Origin: Opisthocomus hoazin
Taxonomy: Eukaryota; Chordata; Aves; Opisthocomiformes; Opisthocomidae
Length of the DNA stretch: 64,000 nt
Assembly (NCBI RefSeq): GCF_030867145.1
Contig: NC_134433.1
Location: forward strand, 16,775,896 to 16,839,895
Direction: 5' to 3'
How positions within the stretch are numbered: the stretch's first letter is position 1; every line of letters begins with the position of its first letter. Below, piece after piece: positions 23,641 through 34,310 of this stretch. The position numbers and the translations under genes were made by a program. Under the pieces are notes generated by a model. That model saw only the letters and a list, made by a program, of their open reading frames with translations. It had not been told where the DNA came from and did not search any database.

Positions 23641-25033
23641 AGAAGTGCCTGATTTAATACTTTTTTCTTCTTTTTTGGTGATTCATTTGTGAACCTGGTA
23701 CTAACTCACATGTTCTCAGTTTCACCCCTCTCCTGACAGTAAATTCACGTCCTGTGCCACGGGCTAATTTCCACGCAGGACCAGCGGGCAGCTCTGGCAC
23801 CCTGCAAAGCATGCCTGAGTTAGCCCCAGCTATCCTGCGGTTCTCCCCGGGATGAGGAGAACCTTTCCCACACCTTTTCCACGCAGCTCGCTGTCTCCCT
23901 CCCACCGACAGTCCACATGAAGACGTCTCAGAGCTGGTGGGCTGTCAGCGCAGACAGTGGACAGAGATCTTCAGTTCCAAACCTGATTCCATCTGATCAA
24001 AATGTGTCCAGAGTCTCAGCTACACAAAATGTCCCAGATCAGCAGCCGTCAAGATACACTGCTGAATTAGGAGAGGAGAAAGGGAAACTTTTATTCTTTA
24101 TCCCCTAAAATATTCAGGTATCAGGTATCAAAGTAGAGAAAACTAAGATAAACTAAACTAATGTTCTTCTTTGTGGGGTTGAAGGCCAGAAGATCTGTTT
24201 CTCCAAAGGGTGAGAAAAGTTGCACTGACAAAGTAGTTGTAGAGTGTTAGCACAATCAGCCAGATTCAAAATCAGTGAACAAGGTGCAAGGTAATGCAGA
24301 ATCTGAGTCAACGAGCATAAAATGAAAATGGAAAATCCAGAAGATAATAACAATAACAAAAATTAAAACTCTACCAGTTAGATGATGTGAAAGGTATTTC
24401 TGTAATACTCCGTTCTGTCAAGGTCCCAGCTATACTGCAAGGACAGCCAGTCGCAGGCAGTACAAAACGGAAACCTGAAATGCCAGCCGCTACCTCCTTC
24501 CCCTACAGGGACAGGGACAGGGCAGCTATCTTGGAGCAAAACCTGACTGTAATTCACTTTGCCTAGGGTGAAAATCTGCTGTAAGAAAATACAGAAACAC
24601 TCAGTAATGACGCTCAGGGGTGAGAGAAACCCTCTTTTGAACGCCCCACTAATGGCGACGAAACAGCTGGTGATAAAGTCACATACAAAACAAATCCAAA
24701 CACAGTACTGTTAACATATAAATCAGGGTTTGCTTTGGAAATTAAGATACACTAGAAAACAACATTGAAATCAAAAACACCAGACCTGATTCTCTCCATC
24801 CCTCATAACAACAACAACATTTTAAGTGGGGGTAACTGCTTTTAAGTCTATGATACACAACCAGAATAAATGAAATGGGGATCGGGTCCGTTCTCCTGAT
24901 GGTAGGTACTTCTGTGCATTTATTTCCCACTGTAAAATTAACAGCATGATTTTTCAACACTTCTTCAACCTAAAACACAAAACCATTTAATTATCCAGCT
25001 GACATTATCTTAAACCATTTTGTTATAAGCTCT
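23641..25033. other. Mostly AT-rich, no gene recognised
   Basis: A minus-strand open segment at about 23716-23810 lies between an acceptor-like CATGCTTTGCAG and a GTGAGT donor. Its peptide is not recognisable. A short GGGACA triplication lies near 24508-24525. Nothing else stands out. Confidence 0.35.
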
Positions 25034-25400
25034 TTGTCTCAAAGAACAACATCCTTTAAGAGCAACGCTGATAAAAGGGCCCCAAGCCGGGGCTGGAGAC
25101 CTGCCGCTGCACGGTCACCTTTGGGACCTCGCTGCGGTGATCTCCCGGGCTCCGCACAGCCCCGCGACAGCCGGCTTGCTGGCCTTCCACTCGCCCTGCG
25201 GGGAAGGGCCCCGGGTTGCAGTTCGACGCTCCTCATGCTCCGGGAAAGACCGAGCATCAAACAGATCTCCCGCAGCAGCCAGAGCAGATCGATCACATCC
25301 CTGCTCAGCCAGATGTGCACAGGACAGTCGTGACACCGAAGCGAGTGGAGTTTGGCTGCCCTTGACAGTCACTGAGACAGAACAAGAGGAGGCCTCGTAA
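25034..25400. other. Isolated GC-rich block
   Basis: This CpG-containing GC-rich block in AT-rich surroundings is open on both strands: minus frames of 93 and 113 codons, plus frames of 87 and 99 codons. It lies immediately upstream of the coding-like segment at 25571-26098 and may belong to the same relic or transcript. The product is not recognised. Confidence 0.3.
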
Positions 25401-25488
25401 CACCAATACATCAAAGAGGAGAGGAAAAGTATTTGAAGAAAAGATATTTGAAGCAATTTTATTAAAAAGGATGGCTGATTTGTTTTAC

Positions 25489-25519
25489 AATTATTTTGAA
25501 ATAATTATTTAAAATAATT
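25489..25519. repeat. AT-rich inverted repeat
   Basis: AATTATTTT at 25489-25497 and AAAATAATT at 25511-25519 are perfect 9-base arms around a 13-base spacer that is also AT-rich. It lies 52 bases upstream of the open frame at 25571. A cruciform or a short palindromic relic is possible; no transposon family was recognised. Confidence 0.6.
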
Positions 25520-25570
25520 AGATTTCTCTGAACCAATATTGCAATTTTAACACAGGTATAATCACTGTAA

Positions 25571-26098
25571 ATGCCATTAAGAGCTTGTCTCCAGGCAAAC
25601 TGCATTCCTTTGATGATAATGGGGTTGCTAAAGCTCAGCAAATCCCCAAGTCCAGATATAGTTGACATAGCAGAAAAGGAAAGGGAAGAAGTTACGCCAG
25701 AAGACCTAGAACACCTTGGGCTTACACTGACAGATATTTCAGTCAAAAGAACTCCTGACTACTCAAAACAACTGCACTTGGAAGGCAGCAAGGTATCCAT
25801 CAGCGCCAAAACACCAAACTGCAGTGGAAGCAGTCCTGACATTTTACTACGTTTAAGCTTGAAAGAGAATCGGCACAAGTGCCACCAACATTGCCTCTCC
25901 ACGCTGTCCTTCTGCAGGCTGCACAGCAACATGGGGAGTGGGGACGTGAACACCCCGCAGTCCAACGGGCGGCTTTGCGGCGTTCCGAGCACCAGCTCCC
26001 CAGCTGCAGCTGCCACCGGGGTCGGTGCTGCGCACAACAGCAGCGGGCCTGCAGGGACCTGCAGCGGTGCCGCTCCAGACACGCTGAAGTTTTTTTAA
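25571..26098 (+). other. Unassigned coding-like open frame (about 175 codons)
   Basis: The frame runs to a TAA at 26096-26098. If the segment is an exon, the likely entry is the acceptor-like CTTGTCTCCAG ending near 25594 and not the ATG. The first half reads like real protein: charged and structured, including EEVTPEDLEHLGLTLTDIS and KVSISAKTPNCSGSSPDILL, with varied codon use. The second half is abruptly GC-rich and low in complexity (Ser, Ala, Gly, Thr, Pro). VTP-LEH-G has a short resemblance to the VTPKLEHFG segment of the kinetochore protein SKA3, which is too little to name it. There is no poly-A tract to prove retroposition and no upstream exon recognised. It could be a terminal exon, a retrocopy fragment or chance. 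Confidence 0.35.
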
Positions 26099-29000
26099 TA
26101 ATAGCTTACAAAACCAAAAGAAATATTTCTCTCACATTGAAAAGGAAAGTTACTGTAACCTCCAACGTGACAATCCAATATCTGTATTTGTTCCCCTCCA
26201 CCTCTTAAAGAAAGTGAAAAATGCAAAGCCCGCAGCAAAAGGTACACATGAACCAGTCACGAAAAAAGAAATTACAGCACACAAACAGTTCCTAGAACCA
26301 AACTCCCTTAGTCAGCCCTCCGCATGCCCTGTTAGGAACTGGAGCATGCTCCACCCAGCCTCTCCTCGCCGACCCGAGTCACGCCGGGCATCCCTGGGCA
26401 TGGCGAAGATGTGCAAGGCTGAGTATCAGCGGGTGTGTTAGCAAAGCAGGGCCGAGTTTCAGATTGGAACGCTGACACCACGGGAAACGCCCCATTCTGC
26501 AAACATTCCCCCCAGACCAGAGAAAAACAGATTTTAAAAATCATTTTAGAGAAAGCCTTTACAAAAAGTCCTGGCCATTGAAGGTTGTGGCAAAATTCGC
26601 ACTTACTTCAGTGGAAATGAGTTCAAATCAGTAACTACCTGCACCAGGTTCTGCCTCAAAAGCCGAGAACTAGAAAGGAGAAGAACGACTGACCCGAATA
26701 TTCAGAAATTACTTGGTGGCTGTTAGTGAATCTATTTTTGAAAGGTTAACTACAGACTTCTCAGAGAAATTTGATCACCAGAGATAAAACTTCAACAAGA
26801 CGGCACCTTTTAATGTATTTCAGTTTGAGGCATACAGAACTACTAATCACTTCAGTGAAAAATTGGGTCAGAGCTATCCCCATCTTCCCTAAAGTGCTTT
26901 AAAACTAGATTTAAGTGTATATATATTTAAATTAATGTATAATTATATATTTATATATATATTTTATCTTCTGCTTAGCAGAGATGACACAGTATAGCAG
27001 GTGGTGAAACCATTTTGGATGGTATTCACTAAAGGACAACTGTAAAAACACCGACCACAGGGCACGTTTTGCTAAGTCCACTTTCAGCCCTGTTCTCAAC
27101 AGATAAAACATCTATATTAATTAGTGATTCAAAAAAATCCTCTACAATTCTTAATGCACTAGGCAGAGACAGGGATATTTTGTACCTGTTAATTAACAGA
27201 TATAAGATGCAATAGGGATGTAAACAAACACCTTTAGTTGTAATTTATTGCTGCACAGATCTGTAAATAAGAAAACAGGGATAAGTAATGGTGTGTTATT
27301 TTCCACCAACATTTCCAAACTGCTTCATTGCATTTCTACCATATGTTCATATGTAAAGTCTTAAATTAAGAAAATTTAAGCACAGCATGCCTTTAGTGGA
27401 CTACATCCTCAGTAAGCGTAACTCAGCAGGCAGTAAATCACAGCTGGCACTGCAGCCCTAGATTTGCTGTAAGCATTATCTGTGCTTTAGTATTTCTTAA
27501 GAAGCAGCCTGTTAAGGTTCCATTTTCAAATGTTTTTCATCAGTAATGCCTAAAGGTGGCATGCTCACTAAACAATCTTGCTAGAAACAATACAAGATAA
27601 GACATAAAAGACATATTAGATTACCCAGTCCATGTCTCCAAATGCAACAAAAATAAATGCAGAACGCTTTGGGGTTTGTTGCCTGCAGCATGCAACAGCT
27701 TTTCCATTATGCTTCGCCTGATCCTTCACCAGATTTCTTCAGAAAAACTGAGTGCTAGGACGAATGGAAAGAGCTCGTCTGGAGGTCACGCTGTGGGAGC
27801 CGGGAAGCAGCAGGCTGGTGTTCCACTCCCGACTTGCTCTAGCGCCTTACCGGGCCCTTCCTGCCTTGTTCTACCCAACTGTCAACACAAACATCTAAGA
27901 TTCCTTCTCATGTAAGTCTTACAGATAATAAACAATGATATCCATGTTCTTACATTTATTAACTAATGTTATAAGTAAATCCAGGACCCCCCAAGTGGAT
28001 CAGGACTTCTACTGTCATGTGAAACAGCCAAAGAGTTTAAATATCTAAATCACATAATTGTTCAATTGTTCAAATTATAGGACCTGAAGTAACTTCATAC
28101 TCCTATTCCAATTTTCAGTGCTTCGACAGTGATGGCTGCTGCTTCCCAACTCCTCACCTGCAGGAGGGGACTCCCTGGTTCTTACAGCCTGCATTCTAAT
28201 TGCCCTCCCAGCGACGAGTCCATTACCGTGGCCCACCCCAAATACCACAACTACAATAGGGTTTTTTCCACCCAAACTTGTCATAGTTTTGCCAAAGTCA
28301 ATCTCCTCCTTGTAACTCCGAATCACCTGTAGGGATTTCCTCCTTCCTTGCTCCACGGAAGTTTACTTCTTACCCTTCCGCAGTTCTGAGCCGCACTCCT
28401 TTGCCTATTTATCTCCCTCATTCCCTGCTCACCCTCTTAGCAGCCATACTCCCACACACCTTCGTCTTTTTTCCTCTCTGCACCATACTCGCTGCTTCAC
28501 TTCCTGGAGCATGACTCTACAACGGACTCCAATCGTGCAACCGAGCGCAGATCTGAGTGACACCAGTGGGAATCGTGGAGGACGTGGGAGTCCAGCCAAG
28601 GACCGGTCACAAGGTCAGGCTTCGGGCTGCAGGTCCTCACCACAAGCCTGTGCATCTGTGTGTCTGAATCGCTGTGTACCTCCGTATCTTACACACAGAG
28701 CGGAAGGAAGGATGCTTACTCCCAGGTGTGCTGGGAGGAAGCATTTACTAATACTTCCCAGATGATAAGCACTATTAAAATTATGAGGATCATGGCCATT
28801 TCAGGAGTGTCGCAGAAATCATCTGATGCTAAGAAAATATTCTGAAGTGGAGAAGAGCTAGGTAAACACTACTGTTATAAATAATAGTTTCCTGATTCGC
28901 AGTATGTTAGCAATAGCACAACAAATAGCTAGGCTAGAAGAACACTGTGAAGCAAAACCAACTAGATGAGTTTCATTTTCTTTTGCTGAGGAATTACTCT

Positions 29001-31362
29001 ACAGCTCTACTACACAAGTCCACAGTGTTGACTTTGAGCTGCCAGCTCCCCAGGGCAAGGTTTAAATTAAGTCCTCTTACAACTTTTTTCTTTTTTATTG
29101 AGGAAACTATTTATATTTGTTTCAGGCTTTGTAATCTCCAACCCACTGTTAGAAAATAACAGACAAACAAAAGAATACCCAAAGCTGAATGTTGATGCTA
29201 AACCCCCTTTTCCAGCTGCCTGTTTAATCAGCCTTGTGGCACACTGGAAAACAGATCATTTAGTTCCACTTCATTATTACGGGGGGTAAAAAAAATCTTA
29301 CAATCAGGCTTAAAACACCTAAATACCTAAAGCCATATTCTAATCTGTAAAGCACACGGGTGTAAAACAGGCAGGCAATTTTTCATTTCCTTGGGGCAAC
29401 ATTGTTTATGGTGATGGGCAGGGGCTTTCTGTATTCCATCAGTCCCCTGACGAGCACGCTGCCAGGCACGCGTAGCTGCGCTCGCCGCATCAGGGATCAG
29501 ATCCTGTGCAGTGGCACGTCCATCCCGGCAGATAATGGACATGGGCCTGTCAAGGGGGGCAACGGAGGGACTGGGGCAAGGAAATCTGAAATCATTGGCT
29601 ACACTCTTAGAAATATATAGGGCTTAACATCTCAAACGTACACCGAAATTAGCATGAATTTAGTGGTGCTGCCAGTGAAAGCCAGCTGCCATCAAAGCCA
29701 ACAGTTTTACCCTTAAATCATCCTGCAAAATACTCCCTATCACCTGTCTGGGAGATAGCCGCCTGCCTGCAGCCTGCATTTCAAACCACCAGAAGAGAGG
29801 TTCAGGAGAGGTTCTTCCAGCCTGGAGAAGACTCTCAGCCTCTCGTGGGAAAAACACCTCACAAAATTCTACAGTGTCACAGCCGTTTAGGAGCAGGATT
29901 ATATGATCCCTGTGATGGCAGCTGACTGGACTCAATTACAGACAGTCCATTCCAATTGTGTGTTCCTTCAGCAGATTTTCAACTGGCATCTGAGAATGTG
30001 AGATTGTTGATAAACAAGCCTCAAGTTACGTTAATGACAAAGTGATAATATCTTTGAACTCATTTTGGTTTGGTTCTTTCACATGTTGTTCATCAACATT
30101 CTAATATCAAAATAAACAAATGTAAATACTGCCTGATGATGCCGGTAAAAAACATCAATAGAGACTGAAGAATTAATTAAAATGGGAAAAAAATTCTCTG
30201 GGGAAGGAACTAGCTGGGACTTTATGTTTTGAAATCTGTAAAGCTGACCATTGCTTTCTCTGCCTTTTTTCTCTGACGGGGCACTACCTTCATCCATGCA
30301 TACTACTGCACTAATTAACCGCCCTTAGGAAGCTGACACAAAACCACCTTTCTTCTGGTCCCAAATGATGGAGGTGTTCTAAAAGCAGTTACCTGAAAAC
30401 AGAAGAAAAAGGCACAAAGTCCTCATTCCTTTCTGTTTCACAAAAATTTGAAGACAAGACAAAGATAGCGAAGCATTCCTGGACCCAGCCAGCAAGCAAA
30501 AATCTGTTACTTTAAGTTATTTTCCCAAATAAACCAGTTTCAGGGACTGTCATTGCTCTGCTTGTTCCTTGTGTACTGGCCCACGACTATGGCTGTCCTC
30601 GGGATGGCTGGAGTCGCTGCGCAGACACATGCAAGCACAAGGCAGAACTGGTGCGTCGCGTGGGGCTCAGCGTGCGTGGTGACGGAGGCAAGCAGCGTCA
30701 CTTTGGAAGTTATCACGCGCTCTACTGGGAGTCTGTGCCCTGCCTCCCCGAACCACAAACCTGATGGAATAAAGCCGTTTCTGTCTCCCAGATCCCCTGC
30801 AGCAAAGGAACGTCTCCCTCCTTCCCGCCCGGCCAAGGGGACGGTCAGTCGGGGGGGGGTGAACAGTGGGGTGCTCTGGAGGCGAGCAGGGTGTCTGGGG
30901 GTTGGCTCTCTGCAGGCAGCGTCTGTGGAAAGCTGCACGCAGTGTGCAAGCCACAAGCTGTCAGCGCCTGCTGCAGAGGCCGTGCTGCACGCGGTGCGGC
31001 CCGGAGAGCGCCGGCTGCTCCGCTGACTGCAGAGCAGCTACGCAAGGAGAGGCTGATTTGAAAATACAGACACGTAAGCAAGGCAGAAACCCCACCTCCA
31101 CGTGATTGTCTGAGAGGGAGCAAACGGGTGGAAATGCCACAGATAGACACACTCCTCCCAGCGTAATTGTTACTATCACAGCTGTGGTGGAGAGAGGGGG
31201 AGGAGAGCGGATGATGCAAGGAGCTTGGCATCACGCTTCGCCATCGCCAGACTGCTCCCTTTCGTAAGAGGCGAGGAAGCGCTGGAATCCACCGGAGACA
31301 GCCCGGGCCTGCGCGCCGTCACGGCCGTGCGGGGCTGGGACGGCAGAGCCAGCAGCAACAGG
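26099..31362. other. AT-rich intergenic region, no gene recognised
   Basis: The region contains an AT-only low-complexity patch (26918-26966), a minus open frame of 93 codons at 28075-28356 without recognisable product, and a GC-rich block at 30590-31030 that is open on both strands and contains a 9-base G run at 30851-30859. No RNA gene or clear transposon was seen. Confidence 0.45.
26918..26966. repeat. AT-rich low-complexity tract
   Basis: This short run of TA/AT dinucleotides interleaved with TTTAAATTAA is close to self-complementary. It is a simple sequence without other significance visible. Confidence 0.7.
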
Positions 31363-32262
31363 CCGCAGCTGCACCGCATCCGCCCCGCATGCACACCGCA
31401 GCCAAACCGCATCCACACCGCAGCCAAACCGCAGCCAAACCGCATCCACACCGCAGTCACACCACAGCCAAACCGCATCCACACCGCAGTCACACCGCAG
31501 CCAAACCGCATCCACACTGCAGCCGCACCGCATCCACACCACAGTCACACCACAGCCAAACCGCATCCACACGCATCCACACCGCAGCCACATCGCATCC
31601 ACACCACAGCCAAACCGCATCCACACGCATCCACACCACAGCCAAAATGCATCCACACCACAGCCAAACCGCATCCACACCGCAGTCACACCACAGCCAA
31701 ACCGCATCCACACCGCAGTCACACCGCAGCCAAACCGCATCCACACCGCAGCCAAAACGCATCCACCCCACATCCACACCGCAGCCGCACTGCATCCACA
31801 CCGCAGCCAAACTGCATTCACACCGCAGTCACACCACAGCCAAACCGCATCCACACCACAGCCAAACTGCAGCCAAACCGCATCCACACACATCCACACC
31901 GCAGCCGCACCGCATCCACACCGCATCCACACGCATCCACACCGCAGCCGCCCCGCATGCACACACATCCACACCACAGCCAAACCGCAGCCACACCACA
32001 GCCGCACCGCACCCGCAGCGCATCCACACCACATCTACACCACATCCACACCGCAGCCGCACCACATCCACCCCACATCCACACCACATCCACACCACAT
32101 CCACACCGCATCCACACCGCATCCACACCACATCTACACCACATCCACACCACATCCACACCACTTCCACACCGCATCCACACCACATCCACACCACATC
32201 CACACCACATCCACACCACAGCCACACCGCAGCCGCACCACATCCACACCGCAGTCGCCCTG
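31363..32262. repeat. 11-bp minisatellite, about 80 units, with 33-bp higher-order pattern
   Basis: Some 900 bases are built from an 11-base unit, consensus CCGCATCCACA, with common variants CCGCAGCCAAA, CCGCAGTCACA, CCACAGCCAAA and, in the last third, CCACATCCACA. In the first two thirds the variants recur in threes, giving a 33-base higher-order period. A 10-base unit (CGCATCCACA) recurs at intervals (for example near 31569 and 31624). No stop codon occurs in any of the six frames of the consensus, which explains open frames of 267 to 371 codons through it (His/Pro/Thr-rich on +, Cys/Gly/Val/Trp-rich on -). These should not be read as proteins. The two ends and the interior differ in variant composition, as expected from local amplification. 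Confidence 0.97.
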
Positions 32263-32450
32263 CAGCCCCCCTGGGCGCACCCAGCTGCGCACCCTGCCCG
32301 CACAAAGGTTATCCACCAGCTATGCGATTTACTCCAATGACACCGGTTCTTAGTCACTTCTTTTCAGAGCTCATTACAAAGAGTAAATAAATGGTCAGAA
32401 GGTCCCTATCCTTAACCCTATTTAGTAGATAAAGTGGATAATTAAGCATT
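32263..32450. other. Unique flank of the minisatellite
   Basis: This is ordinary sequence without features, separating the 11-bp array from a MIR-like remnant. Confidence 0.5.
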
Positions 32451-32451
32451 G

Positions 32452-32516
32452 TTAGCTCCATTTTGCATCTATGGAAACCGGTGAGAGAGGCTAACGCCAG
32501 GTCACAGGACTACTCT
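32452..32516 (+). repeat. MIR-like ancient SINE remnant
   Basis: GCTCCATTTTGCATCTATGG, AAACCGGTGAGAGAGGCTAA and CCAGGTCACAGGAC follow, in order and spacing, the MIR core CCATTTTACAGATGAGGAAACTGAGGCACAGAGAGGTTAA…CCAAGGTCACACAG. This is the clearest MIR-type remnant in the window. Confidence 0.65.
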
Positions 32517-34189
32517 GAGCAGCTCAGGGGTACAATACATCAGTTACTAACCCCTTCATCCAAAACCGCCAGGATATTTCATTGGTTTTAAGGAGTTATG
32601 GCTCAAAACTATTCCTGTCTCATCACTGAGAAACCTCATACAGAGAATTATTACATGATTTAACCAAATGAAGTATTTGTTAACTTGAAATGAGCACTGC
32701 ATTTCACCTGTCAGGTGAGATAACCACCATCTCTTTTTAAACAATCTCTTTCGATATAGCATATCGTTCTTACACGCATATCCTTGTACAAAGACATAAC
32801 GAAGCAGTCACATCTGACAGATCTGATACCCGGCCTGTGGAACTGAGTTTTAAATGTTATTTGTAGCTGCCTAGGTAGAACCACAACTGACACTCCTTCT
32901 CCGTCGGAGTTCTCACTTGTGTTACCTGCAGCGGCAGCTCTGAGACGCTGGACAAGCCCCTGCCCGGGAGCACCTTCCCTGAGCTGACCCTCAGTCACGG
33001 GAGGCTCTAGCTCGAGCTGCTGTATCCTTCAGGCTATATATAGCTCTGTTCCTGTAAACTGTTATCTCACTTTTGGCCAGTGGCTTGCTTCATTCAGAAG
33101 TGTTTATCTTGCCGTAACTGCCAGCCTAAAGGTGGAATGCTATTTGCAGACTATGAGAGAGGCCTAAAGAGAGCGGCATATTTAAATGCTCTCCTTTCCC
33201 TGATTTTTTTCAATACCTTAGTACTTATGCAAGATACTACAAATTGAAGACCTCTATTTATTCACAACTTGTGTATAAAACTGACAATTTTTCTCTACTC
33301 ACATGTCTTGACCTGATTTCTAGGGAGAGGAAAAGACTTCAAACATTTTTAATTTTTGGCTTCACTCCTATGGCAGACCAGTAAGGCTCAAGAAAAGGCC
33401 ATGCAGACTTCACGCAGGGACCTCCAGACGGTCACTGATGTGGACAACACTATCCCAACAAACACAGAATCATTTGGACTATCAGATTCACTGGGCCACG
33501 ATTATACCCATATAATCACAACAAACACTGAATTTCACACCTCCTCTTAAACCTATGGAAAATCCGTGACAGACTTAAAGAGTGGGGAAAATAGACTCCC
33601 TAAGTAAAGTGTACGTAATAAAAAGCATCTTACAAAATCCAATGATGCAAAAAAGCCTTTAAAGGACAATTGCCTTTATTAAAAGGTGAACCAGTACAAA
33701 AAACAGCGTTTGAAAACTGCCTTTATATCTAAAATTCTTGGTGAGGACTGAGCGCAGGATCATTTCTTGCCAAGTAATTCAGATCTAATCAGGTGAGAGC
33801 CACCTGTGCCATGATACCCAGTACCAGACATGGGCTAACATCTCCTGAATTGGGCATATACTCCAACACAGTTCAGAAGTTGAAGGACTTGGGTAGTTTC
33901 TAGTATGGACAGACCCACCACTTACAGCGTGGCACAGTTCTGCTCTTAGGCGCTGAGGAAGTGCTGTAAAAGAATAACACTGAAGACATCCAAAAGATTT
34001 AGACAGCCTCACTGCTGACAAAAAACCCCAAACCCAACCAACCAAACAAAAGAACTCAAAGCAAAGACTCAAAAAAACGAAGCTTTCTAGAAAAGCTGAA
34101 GGCAGCTGGAGCTGACACAGGGAGTGGACGGGTGGCAGAGCGATGCTCCTGCTGCCTGTCCTGTCGCTGCCTTTCCCCTTGGCTCCGAC

Positions 34190-34310
34190 CCCGTGTCCCT
34201 GTTAATTGGATGCCGAGTGATGGATCTGGCCACCTGGCACTCTGTCTGGCCCTGAGCTGATGATCAACTCTTGGCAGGCTAAGTGGGGAGCTGGCCACCT
34301 GGCTAATACG
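34190..34310. promoter_or_regulatory. Paired E-box element (candidate conserved non-coding block)
   Basis: The 13-mer CTGGCCACCTGGC occurs twice in the same orientation, at 34226-34238 and 34291-34303, 65 bases apart. Its core CACCTG is an E-box bound by E-protein and SNAI/ZEB-type factors. Between and before the copies lie GTTAATTGGATG and TGATGATCAACTC. The repeat is seen directly; the function is inference. Confidence 0.35.

Noticed and set aside
28075-28356. 93-codon minus frame
   Set aside because: Contains a hydrophobic VVVVFGVGHGNG stretch but no recognisable domain or exon borders.
30540-31026. 157-codon plus and 138-codon minus frames
   Set aside because: GC-rich patch open on both strands, containing a homopolymer G run; no product recognised.
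31225-32390. Open frames of 371, 333 and 267 codons
   Set aside because: They are produced by the stop-free 11-bp minisatellite. All six frames are open, so this is no evidence for a protein.
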